In this document: positions 1 through 6,040 of the stretch, in pieces
Position numbering within the stretch: the first letter of the stretch is position 1
Layout of the letters: every line of letters starts with the position of its first letter
Source of the DNA: JANNHP01 sp031404455
Lineage (GTDB): Bacteria; Planctomycetota; JAJSAM01; JAJVHW01
Direction: 5' to 3'
NCBI GenBank assembly: GCA_031404455.1
Contig: JANNHP010000427.1
Span: 1-6,708, forward strand
DNA: 6,708 bases
Position numbers and translations under genes: made by a program
The notes under the pieces: generated by a model
What the model saw: only the letters and a program-made list of their open reading frames with translations
The model's database searches: none
Told to the model about the DNA's origin: nothing

Positions 1-1128
1 CTCGCCGGTCCGCACGCATCGCCCCGGGACCCGCTCCTCGTCGACCACGACCTCTGCGCGATCATCTACACGTCGGGGTCCACGGCGCGGCCGAAGGGCG
101 TGATGCTCACGCACCGCAACCTCGTCAACACGACGTGGGCGATCGCGAAGTACCTCGGGAACGTGCCCGACGACGTGGTCCTCTGCGCTCTGCCGATCTC
201 GCACACGTACGGGCTCTGCCAGGTGCTCGTCGGCGCGCGCGTGGGATACACGGTCGTCCTCGAGCGGTCGTTCGCGTACCCGTTCGACGTGCTGACCCGG
301 ATGCAGACCCACCGCGTCACCGGTCTGCCGGGCGTCCCGACGATGTTCGCGCAGATCCTCGAGATCGACGGCGTCCGTGACCTCGACCTCTCGAGCCTCC
401 GGTACATGACGAACGCCGCCGCTGGCATCGCCCCGGCCCAGATCCGGCGGCTGGCGGAACTCCTGCCGCACGCGAGCTTCGTCTCGATGTACGGGCTGAC
501 CGAGTGCACGCGCGCGTGCTTCCTCGACCCGTCGAGACTCGCCGACAAGAGCGCGTCCGTGGGCAAGGCCATCCCGAACTCCGAGGCGTACGTGGTGGAC
601 GAGGCGGGCCGCCGCGCCGCTGCGGGCGTCGTCGGCGAGCTCGTCATCCGCGGAGCGAACGTGATGCGCGGGTACTGGGGCCGCCCCGAGGAGACGGCCG
701 CGAGCCTCCGGGACGGCGAGATCCCCGGCGAGAAAGTCCTCCACACCGGCGACCTCTTCCGGAAGGACGACGAGGGGTTCCTCTACTTCGTCGGGCGCCG
801 CGACGATGTGTTCAAGTGCAAGGGCGAGAAGGTCAGCCCGCGCGAGATCGAGAACGTGCTCTGCGAGCTCGACGAGGTCCTCGAGGCTGCAGTCCTGGGT
901 GGGAACGAGCCGATGGAGAGAGAAGCGATCGAGGCTGCCGTGGTCCTGCGCTCAGGCTCGACGATCTCGGAACAGAAGCTCCGGCGCCACTGCCGGGAAC
1001 GACTCGAAAGTTACCTGGTTCCGAGCCGCATAGAGATCCGCGATGCACTGCCCAAGACCGAGAACGGGAAGCTGGACCGGAGCGCCCTCGTGCGAGGGCG
1101 TCCCGGCGCCGCGCATCGACCGGACTGA
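1..1128 (+). CDS. AMP-forming acyl-CoA/acyl-ACP ligase (ANL superfamily), 5'-truncated by window edge
   Basis: This is the C-terminal part (375 codons, open from base 1) of a class I adenylate-forming enzyme, which activates a carboxylic acid with ATP to an acyl-adenylate and passes it to CoA or a carrier-protein thiol. The core motifs appear in order: the P-loop TSGSTARPKGV at visible codons 24-34, SMYGLTE at 162-168, TGD at 249-251, the hinge and C-domain block GRRDDVFKCKGEKVSPREIE at 265-284, and the A10 motif PKTENGKLDR at 351-360 with the expected catalytic Lys at 357. The family is usually about 500-550 residues, so roughly 130-170 are missing upstream. The GTG at 100 lies inside the P-loop and is not a start. 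One oddity is Ala29 where most relatives have Gly in the P-loop (STG to STA). The substrate cannot be told. The gene ends 15 bp before an AsnB-type amidotransferase, so it probably supplies an activated acid to the same pathway. The exosortase-associated acyl-CoA ligases are a plausible subfamily, not verified. Confidence 0.93.
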   Translation, partial: LAGPHASPRDPLLVDHDLCAIIYTSGSTARPKGVMLTHRNLVNTTWAIAKYLGNVPDDVVLCALPISHTYGLCQVLVGARVGYTVVLERSFAYPFDVLTRMQTHRVTGLPGVPTMFAQILEIDGVRDLDLSSLRYMTNAAAGIAPAQIRRLAELLPHASFVSMYGLTECTRACFLDPSRLADKSASVGKAIPNSEAYVVDEAGRRAAAGVVGELVIRGANVMRGYWGRPEETAASLRDGEIPGEKVLHTGDLFRKDDEGFLYFVGRRDDVFKCKGEKVSPREIENVLCELDEVLEAAVLGGNEPMEREAIEAAVVLRSGSTISEQKLRRHCRERLESYLVPSRIEIRDALPKTENGKLDRSALVRGRPGAAHRPD

Positions 1129-1129
1129 C

Positions 1130-1143
1130 GAGCGGGGCCGAAG
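1130..1143 (+). promoter_or_regulatory. Weak ribosome binding site for the TTG-started amidotransferase
   Basis: The 15-bp gap after the ligase stop holds the purine-rich run GAGCGGGG at 1130-1137, about 6 nt ahead of the TTG at 1144. It is a poor Shine-Dalgarno match. Combined with a TTG start, this suggests modest initiation helped by ribosomes finishing the upstream ligase. No promoter fits in the gap, which supports co-transcription. Confidence 0.4.
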
Positions 1144-3225
1144 TTGTGCGGCATAGCCGGGGTCCTCGGTGACCCGCGGCACGGGCCCGTCCCGTTCGAA
1201 ACGCTTCGCCGCATGGCGGCGGCGCTGCGCCACCGCGGCCCCGACGGCTACGGCCTCTACCGGGACGACCGCGTCGGTCTCGCGCACACGCGGCTCTCGA
1301 TCCTCGACCTGACGGGCGGCGCGCAGCCGGTCCACAACGAGGACCGGACCGTCTGGGTCGTCTTCAACGGCGAGATCTTCAATCACGAGCCGCTGCGGGA
1401 CGAGCTCGCGGCCCGCGGCCACCGCTTCGAGTCGCGCAGCGACACCGAGGTCATCGTCCACGCGTTCGAGGAGTGGGGCGCTTCGGCCTGGGAGCGCTTC
1501 AACGGCCAGTTCGCGTTCGCTCTCTGGGACGACCGCGAGCACCGTCTCTGGCTCGTGCGGGACCGGCTCGGGATCCTGCCCCTCTTCTGGATGCGTCACG
1601 GCGACGCGATCGTGTTCGCGTCGGAGGCGAAGGCGCTCTTCGCGGGCAGCGGCGCCTGCGTGCGCTTCGACCCGGACGGGATCGACCGGGTCTTCTCCCT
1701 CTGGGCCGCGCCCGCCCCGGCGACGGTCTTCGCCGGCGTGCGGAGCGTTGCGCCGGGCACGACGATCTCGTTCGACGACGACCGTCGCGAGACCTCGCAG
1801 ACGTGGTGGCAGCCCGACATCCGCGAGCCCTCGGACGCGCCCGTCCGTTCGCTCGACGACGCGGCCGACCAGCTCGAGGAGCTCCTCTCGCGCGCGATCC
1901 GGCTGCGCCTCGCGGCCGACGTGCCCGTGGGCGCGTACCTCTCCGGCGGACTCGATTCCTCGGTGATCGCGGACCTCGCGCGCGCGGCGGACGTCGGCAC
2001 GCTGAAGACGTTCTCCGTGCGGTTCGACGACCCGGCGTTCGACGAGACCGCGGAGCAGCGCCGGATGGCCGAGCTCCTCGGAACCGAGCATCACGAGATC
2101 GTGTGCGGCGACGGCGAGATCCGCCGCGGCCTGCCCGACGTCGTCTGGCACTGCGAGACGCCGCTCCTGCGCACCGGCCCGGTTCCGCTCCATCTGCTCT
2201 CGGGGCTCGTCCGCACCTCCGGGATGAAGGTGGTCCTGACGGGCGAGGGAGCGGACGAGCTCTTCGCCGGGTACAGCATCTTCAAGGAGGACAAGGTCCG
2301 GCGGTTCCTCGCGCGAAACCCCGGTTCCCCGGCGCGCGCCCGCCTCCTCTCGCGGATCCACCCCGAGGTCTCGACGGCCGACCGGCGCGCGAGCGCCATG
2401 TGGATGGAGTTCTTCCGGCGCGGGCTCTCGGAGACGGGGCGGCCCTTCTACTCGCACAGCCTGCGCTGGGAGAACACGCGCTGGACCGCGGGGTTCCTCT
2501 CCCGGGAGGTGAGGCGCGAGGGCGCCGCCGCCGCGGCCGAGACGGACGTCGAGCGGCTCCTGCCGGCCGGATGGAAGTCCTGGAGTCCGCTCGCGCGCGC
2601 GCAGGTCATCGAGATGGCGACGTTCCTCTCGCCGTACCTCCTCGCGAGTCAGGGAGACCGCGTGGCGATGGGCAACGGCGTGGAAGTCCGCTACCCGTTC
2701 CTCGATCCGGACGTGGTCGAGTTCGCCAGTTCGCTGCCCGACGGCATGAAGCTGCGCGGACTGCGCGACAAGGTCGCGCTCCGGCGTCTCGCCTCCCGGC
2801 GGCTCCCCGCCGACGTCTGGGACCGGCCGAAGAAGCCGTATCGCGCCCCGGCGACGAGGGCGTTCTTCGGCGCCGGGCCCGACGACTACGTGAGCGAGCT
2901 CCTCTCGGCCGGCAAGATCGAGGAGCACGGCCTCGTCGACCCCGTCGCAGCGCGGCGGCTCATCGACAAGGCGCGGCGGTCCGGCGGGGTGATGGGCGGG
3001 GAACGCGAGGAGATGGCCCTGCTCGGCATGCTCACCCTCCAGATCCTCGCGGAGGAGTTCCGCAACCGCTTCTCCGAACGCATCGAATCGCTCAGGCGAC
3101 GGCTCGACGGAGCCGAACCCGACGTCCTCGTGGACCGCTCCGTCGCAGCGGGTTCGCGCCCGCCCGCGGCGGGAAACCAGCGGACCCGTCAAGTCGCCGC
3201 ATCCCTCCCGAAAGGCAACCCATGA
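1144..3225 (+). CDS. asnB: AsnB-type glutamine-hydrolysing asparagine synthase / amidotransferase
   Basis: A 693-residue two-domain amidotransferase. The N-terminal class II glutaminase domain releases ammonia from glutamine; the C-terminal ATP-pyrophosphatase domain activates a carboxylate as an adenylate and amidates it. The TTG start is fixed by the protein: the next residue is Cys2, the nucleophile exposed after Met removal (MCGIAG). Glutamine-site residues are all present: Arg50 (HTRLSILD), HRGPDG at 30-35, FNGEIFN at 74-80 (Asn75, Gly76) and RSDTE at 98-102 (Asp100). The synthetase domain has the PP-loop SGGLDSS at 267-273, GEGADELFAGY at 367-377 and the late VRYPFLDPDVVEF segment. The gene appears intact. 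It is somewhat longer than typical AsnB, with about 40 low-complexity residues at the C-terminus. Family membership is certain, but free aspartate as substrate is not: its place between an acyl ligase and a NadE-like protein suggests a dedicated amidotransferase of a secondary or surface-glycan pathway. It overlaps the next gene by 4 bp (ATGA). The symbol denotes the family only. Confidence 0.95.
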   Translation: MCGIAGVLGDPRHGPVPFETLRRMAAALRHRGPDGYGLYRDDRVGLAHTRLSILDLTGGAQPVHNEDRTVWVVFNGEIFNHEPLRDELAARGHRFESRSDTEVIVHAFEEWGASAWERFNGQFAFALWDDREHRLWLVRDRLGILPLFWMRHGDAIVFASEAKALFAGSGACVRFDPDGIDRVFSLWAAPAPATVFAGVRSVAPGTTISFDDDRRETSQTWWQPDIREPSDAPVRSLDDAADQLEELLSRAIRLRLAADVPVGAYLSGGLDSSVIADLARAADVGTLKTFSVRFDDPAFDETAEQRRMAELLGTEHHEIVCGDGEIRRGLPDVVWHCETPLLRTGPVPLHLLSGLVRTSGMKVVLTGEGADELFAGYSIFKEDKVRRFLARNPGSPARARLLSRIHPEVSTADRRASAMWMEFFRRGLSETGRPFYSHSLRWENTRWTAGFLSREVRREGAAAAAETDVERLLPAGWKSWSPLARAQVIEMATFLSPYLLASQGDRVAMGNGVEVRYPFLDPDVVEFASSLPDGMKLRGLRDKVALRRLASRRLPADVWDRPKKPYRAPATRAFFGAGPDDYVSELLSAGKIEEHGLVDPVAARRLIDKARRSGGVMGGEREEMALLGMLTLQILAEEFRNRFSERIESLRRRLDGAEPDVLVDRSVAAGSRPPAAGNQRTRQVAASLPKGNP
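3210..3221 (+). promoter_or_regulatory. Shine-Dalgarno before the NadE-like start
   Basis: GAAAGG at 3210-3215 lies 6 nt before the ATG at 3222, inside the last codons of the upstream amidotransferase. With the ATGA overlap it supports this start over the in-frame ATG at 3291, which has no convincing ribosome site even though the conserved part of the protein begins near it. Confidence 0.45.
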
Positions 3226-4262
3226 GCTCTCCCGCGACCCGTGAGGCGAACTCCCGCCCGAGCACGCTGCCGGCGTTCGGCCGCCACGTGATGGACATCG
3301 ACTGCGCCGCGGTCGCCGACCGCGCCGCGCTGGCGATCCGCACGATCGTGGCGCGCAAGCTCCACCGGCGCGGCGTCGTCGTCGGCGTCAGCGGCGGGAT
3401 CGACTCGGCCGTCTGCGCAGCGCTCTCGGTCCGGGCGCTCGGGCCGGAGCGCGTCCGCGCGATCCTCATGCCCGGCCGCAACTCCTCGCCCGACAGCGAG
3501 GTCCGCGGCCGTCAGCTCTGCGAGCGGTTCGGCATCGCGTGGACGGTCGAGAACATCGGGCCGCCGCTCGAGGCCCTGGGGTGCTACCGCCTGCGCGACG
3601 AGGCGATCCGGACCCTCTTCCCCGACTACCGGCCGGGCGACCGCTACAAGATCGTGGTCGCGGACAACCTGCTCGACAGGGACCGGATCAACGTGTTCGC
3701 GCTCGTCGTCGAGACCGCGCCCGGCGTGCTCGAGCGCAAGCGCATGCCGCCGGACGTCTACCTCCAGATCGTCGCCTCCACGAACATGAAGCAGAGGATG
3801 CGCAAGCTCATCGAGTACCAGCTCGCGGAGACCCTGAACTACGCCGTCGTGGGAACGCCCAATCTGCTCGAGTACGACCAGGGCTTCTTCGTCAGGGGCG
3901 GCGACGGCCTCGCCGACCTGAAGCCGATCGCCCACCTGTACAAGACGCAGGTCTATGCTCTGGCCGAGTACCTCGGGGTGCCCGAGGAGATCCGCCGGCA
4001 GATGCCCAGCACCGACACCTACAGCCTTCCGCAGAGCCAGGAAGAGTTCTATTTCGCGCTCCCGTACGCCGAGATGGACATGCTCCTCTACGCGTACGCC
4101 AACAAGGTTCCGGCCGAGGAGGTCGGCCCGCCGCTCTCGCTGTCGCCGGTCCAGGTCGAGCGGGTGTTCCGGGACATCGAGGCGAAGCGGCGCATCGCCT
4201 GCCGCCTCCACCAGCACGCGCTTCTCGTCGAGGACGTGGCCCCCGAGGCGCTCGAAGGATGA
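3222..4262 (+). CDS. NAD(+) synthase (NadE)-family ATP pyrophosphatase, divergent paralogue
   Basis: A 346-residue N-type ATP pyrophosphatase that aligns by eye with NH3-dependent NAD synthase. The PP-loop GVSGGIDS is at residues 55-62, an NMKQRMRK helix motif at 188-195, and GFFVRGGDGLADLKPIAHLYKTQVYALAEYLGVP spans 221-254. Canonical NadE adenylates nicotinate adenine dinucleotide and amidates it with ammonia. Here several NadE signatures differ. The GTGNKSE-like segment reads GTPNLLEYDQ (211-220). The usual PSA(D/G)L-type segment reads PSTDTYSLPQSQEEFYF (262-278). A segment of about 70 residues (roughly 112-180, including VVADNLLDRDRINVFALVV) is longer than its equivalent in compact NadE proteins. 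There is no nitrilase/glutaminase domain, so it would need ammonia from elsewhere. The gene overlaps both neighbours by 4 bp (ATGA). From memory, NadE-like proteins of this form occur in polysaccharide and small-molecule clusters beside AsnB-type enzymes. Housekeeping NAD synthesis is possible but less likely. ATG 3291 is the alternative start. Confidence 0.88.
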   Translation: MSSPATREANSRPSTLPAFGRHVMDIDCAAVADRAALAIRTIVARKLHRRGVVVGVSGGIDSAVCAALSVRALGPERVRAILMPGRNSSPDSEVRGRQLCERFGIAWTVENIGPPLEALGCYRLRDEAIRTLFPDYRPGDRYKIVVADNLLDRDRINVFALVVETAPGVLERKRMPPDVYLQIVASTNMKQRMRKLIEYQLAETLNYAVVGTPNLLEYDQGFFVRGGDGLADLKPIAHLYKTQVYALAEYLGVPEEIRRQMPSTDTYSLPQSQEEFYFALPYAEMDMLLYAYANKVPAEEVGPPLSLSPVQVERVFRDIEAKRRIACRLHQHALLVEDVAPEALEG

Positions 4263-5134
4263 TCACGCTCGCGGGCCGGCGCGGCCTCCTTCCCCTCGCG
4301 GCGGGTACGATCGCCGTCCTCGGCGTCCTCGCGGTCGGGCTCGCCGGGGACGCGCTTCCGGGAGACTCCATGCTCGCCGCGGACTCGATCGACCTCTCGC
4401 CGCTCGACCGCGTGCCCGCGGCCGTCTGGGACTCCCTCGCGCAGAAGCGCATCTACTTCGGGCACATGTCCGTCGGCTACGACGTCATCGCGGGCGTCGA
4501 GGAGATCCGGCGCAGGAAGCCCGGAGTGCGCCTCGCGTTCGTCGAGACCGACGATCTCGCGCGCCTCGAGAGCCCCGCGTTCGCCCACTCGCGCGTCGGC
4601 CGCAACGGGGACCCTTCGGCGAAGATCGCCGACTTCGAGCGCCGCATGACGTCGCCGGGGTCGGAGCGGGTGGACATCGCGTTCGTGAAGCTGTGCTACG
4701 CCGACATCGGCGCCGCGACGCCCGTCGACGAGATCTTCGCCGAGAGCGAGAGCGCCCTCCTGCGGCTCGCGGCGGCGCGGCCGCGCACGAAGTTCGTCCG
4801 GGTGTCGGTCCCGCTCACAGCGCGGCCCGCGGGGCTGAAGGCGCGCCTCAAGCGGATCGCCGGACGGGGCACGGACCACGACGCGGACAACCGGGCCCGC
4901 GAGAGGTGGAACGGCCTGCTGCGCTCGAAGTCCCGGGACGGACTCCCGCTCTTCGACATCGCCGCGGCCGAATCGAGGCTCCCCGACGGGACCGTAGTCT
5001 CCGTGACGGTCGGCGGCGAGGCCGTCCCGTGCCTGGCCAGGTGCTATACCACCGACGGCGGCCACCTGAACGACGCCGGCCGCCTCGTCGCGGCACGGGA
5101 GATGCTTCTCGTGCTCGCGGAGCTAGCCCGATGA
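4259..5134 (+). CDS. Membrane-anchored or exported SGNH-hydrolase-like protein, function unknown
   Basis: A 291-residue protein starting at an ATGA overlap with the NadE-like gene. Residues 1-9 are basic (two Arg at 7-8), followed by a hydrophobic stretch at about 10-30 (LLPLAAGTIAVLGVLAVGLA). This is a signal peptide or single N-terminal anchor, so the rest is probably extracytoplasmic. The soluble part opens with RIYFGHMSVGYDVI (64-77), where GHMSVG could stand for the GDS block with Ser71 as nucleophile. It has a hydrophobic FVKLCYAD strand (142-149) and closes with DGGHLNDAG (266-274), which fits the SGNH block V pattern DxxH with Asp266 and His269 followed by the usual N-x-x-G. A clear GxND block III is missing. 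Esterase, deacylase or acyltransferase activity on an exported product is an inference from this resemblance. The acyltransferase gene directly downstream makes acyl-group handling plausible. Two late Cys (258 and 262) could form a disulfide. Confidence 0.72.
   Translation: MITLAGRRGLLPLAAGTIAVLGVLAVGLAGDALPGDSMLAADSIDLSPLDRVPAAVWDSLAQKRIYFGHMSVGYDVIAGVEEIRRRKPGVRLAFVETDDLARLESPAFAHSRVGRNGDPSAKIADFERRMTSPGSERVDIAFVKLCYADIGAATPVDEIFAESESALLRLAAARPRTKFVRVSVPLTARPAGLKARLKRIAGRGTDHDADNRARERWNGLLRSKSRDGLPLFDIAAAESRLPDGTVVSVTVGGEAVPCLARCYTTDGGHLNDAGRLVAAREMLLVLAELAR
5119..5130 (+). promoter_or_regulatory. Shine-Dalgarno before the acyltransferase start
   Basis: GGAG at 5119-5122 lies 8 nt before the ATG at 5131, within the final codons of the SGNH-like gene. 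The site plus the ATGA overlap supports this start and coupled translation. Confidence 0.45.
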
Positions 5135-5853
5135 CCGCACACGTCCACACGCTTCCGACCACGAGCGCCACGCTGGAGCAGATCGCTTCCGCTCCGGCCC
5201 GCGGCGGACCGCGGGCCTTCCCGGTGCTGGGAGAACTGCTCTTCCGCGCCTACGGGATGAAGACGGGGTTCGTGCGCGATCTCGTCCGCCGCCTCGTCGC
5301 CCGCCTCGAAGGCGGCACGATGTTCTCGGTGACGATGCGTCGCATTTTCTCGACGTACCACGGCGTCGACGTGGGCATGTACACGCACGGCGGCCCGTTC
5401 ATCGTCGACAACATGGCCCCGGGCACCGTGATCGGGCGCTACGCGTCGATCGCCGAGACCGCCCGCACGTTCACGCGCAACCATCCGATGAACACGCGCT
5501 CCACGAGCGCCCTCTTCTTCAACCCGCACTTCGGACTCGTCCCGCACGACCCCGTCGCGCGCTCGCGGCTGAAGATCGGCAACGACGTGTGGATCGGCCA
5601 CAACGCCATCATCCTGCCGTCGGTCACGTCGATCGGCGACGGCGCGGTCATCGGCGCGGGCGCGGTCGTCCACCGCGACGTCCCGCCGTACGCGGTCGTC
5701 ACCGGCCATCCGTGCCGCATCGTCCGGTACCGCTTCTCCGAGGAGATCATCGCAGAGCTCCTCGCCTCGCGCTGGTGGGAGAAGTCCGTCGAGGAGCTGC
5801 AACCCGAGATCGGGAAGTTCCTCCGGCCGATCGAGGACGACACGATCCGCTGA
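5131..5853 (+). CDS. CatB/XAT-type left-handed beta-helix O-acyltransferase
   Basis: A 240-residue hexapeptide-repeat acyltransferase, expected to form trimers and move an acetyl or other acyl group from CoA to a hydroxyl or amino group. The first 60 or so residues are helical and not repeat-like. Imperfect hexapeptide coils follow: IGRYASIAETARTF near 101-114, then the loop RNHPMNTRST (116-125) with the presumed catalytic His118, which is the hallmark of xenobiotic/CatB-like acetyltransferases. The second coil set KIGNDVWIGHNAIILPSVTSIGDGAVIGAGAVV covers 148-180, closing with DVPPYAVVTGHPCRIVRYRF (183-202). The C-terminal tail RWWEKSVEELQ is typical of the family. There is no signal peptide or membrane segment, so it acts in the cytoplasm. 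Chloramphenicol-type resistance is unlikely given the operon; acylation of a sugar or of the pathway product fits better, but the acceptor is unknown. It is the last gene of the operon, and its stop codon forms the first bases of a large hairpin. Confidence 0.9.
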   Translation: MTAHVHTLPTTSATLEQIASAPARGGPRAFPVLGELLFRAYGMKTGFVRDLVRRLVARLEGGTMFSVTMRRIFSTYHGVDVGMYTHGGPFIVDNMAPGTVIGRYASIAETARTFTRNHPMNTRSTSALFFNPHFGLVPHDPVARSRLKIGNDVWIGHNAIILPSVTSIGDGAVIGAGAVVHRDVPPYAVVTGHPCRIVRYRFSEEIIAELLASRWWEKSVEELQPEIGKFLRPIEDDTIR

Positions 5854-5899
5854 AACTCCGTGAAGGAGCCGCGAGGCGCGGCTCCTTCACGGAGTTTCA
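5851..5899 (+). terminator. Perfect 23-bp inverted repeat, probable operon terminator
   Basis: The arms 5851-5873 and 5877-5899 are exact reverse complements around the 3-nt loop AGG. The stem starts with the TGA stop codon of the acyltransferase (TGAAACTCCGTG at the outer left end) and ends in a GC-rich apex (GAGCCGCG). No T-run follows (CAGCCCTCGTCC), so it is not a textbook intrinsic terminator. The stem is very stable and sits at the end of the operon, so termination or protection of the mRNA 3' end is the likely job. Because it is symmetric it would read the same on both strands. A dispersed palindromic repeat is the alternative. Confidence 0.65.
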
Positions 5900-6040
5900 C
5901 AGCCCTCGTCCCGCTTTCGTGCGCACGACGCCGAAGGGCGCGGCTTCGCACGCCCGTTCCCGTCCGAGCGACGGACGGCGGAACACCGTTGCGGGGAGAT
6001 TCCTGCGCCCTGCGGGGTCGTCCCCGGGAAGGTGGGCCCC
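5900..6040. other. Non-coding spacer between operon end and arginase gene
   Basis: After the hairpin there are 141 bp without a credible gene; the short open frames here are extensions of shadow frames. I see only weak symmetry: the 10-bp palindrome CGTGCGCACG at 5918-5927 and a 7-bp stem with a 5-nt loop at 5960-5978 (CCGTCCG/CGGACGG). No confident -35/-10 pair can be named, although a promoter for the arginase gene must lie here or be replaced by read-through. Confidence 0.5.
6027..6040 (+). promoter_or_regulatory. Shine-Dalgarno for arginase
   Basis: GGAAGGTGGG at 6027-6036 is a purine-rich ribosome site a few bases before the ATG at 6041. It is the strongest such site in the window and fits a gene that starts its own transcription unit. 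Confidence 0.55.

Noticed and set aside
952..3192. Long - strand open frame of 746 codons antisense to the amidotransferase
   Set aside because: In DNA with strong G/C third-position bias, antisense frames stay open by chance. Its translation is Arg/Glu/Pro/Val-rich with no recognisable motif, and the + strand frame has complete catalytic signatures.
1473..3221. In-frame upstream extension of the NadE-like gene (a 929-codon frame starting at 1473)
   Set aside because: The added region overlaps the amidotransferase in another frame and reads as Arg/Pro/Ala low complexity. Real NadE homology begins only after about 3290, and ATG 3222 has a Shine-Dalgarno and the usual ATGA overlap.
3189..4217. 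342-codon - strand frame antisense to the NadE-like gene
   Set aside because: A shadow of the GC-biased + strand gene. It shows no motifs, and a real gene here would need to be embedded wholly antisense.
4259..4360. Tat (twin-arginine) signal in the SGNH-like protein, from GRRGLLPL
   Set aside because: Two arginines precede the hydrophobic stretch, but the rest of the consensus is weak. A Sec signal or simple membrane anchor explains it equally well.
3955..5130. + strand frame upstream of the acyltransferase start (632-codon frame)
   Set aside because: The N-terminal part is an Arg-rich out-of-frame reading of the NadE-like and SGNH-like genes. The acyltransferase proper begins at ATG 5131 with a GGAG site.
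5131..5853. Chloramphenicol resistance acetyltransferase
   Set aside because: The XAT-like His motif is shared by many sugar and metabolite acyltransferases, and the operon context points to biosynthesis, not drug resistance.
5918..5978. Short palindrome CGTGCGCACG and the 7-bp hairpin ahead of arginase, considered as an ArgR-like operator or riboswitch
   Set aside because: ArgR sites are AT-rich, and these are GC-only symmetries expected by chance at this base composition. No riboswitch architecture is visible.
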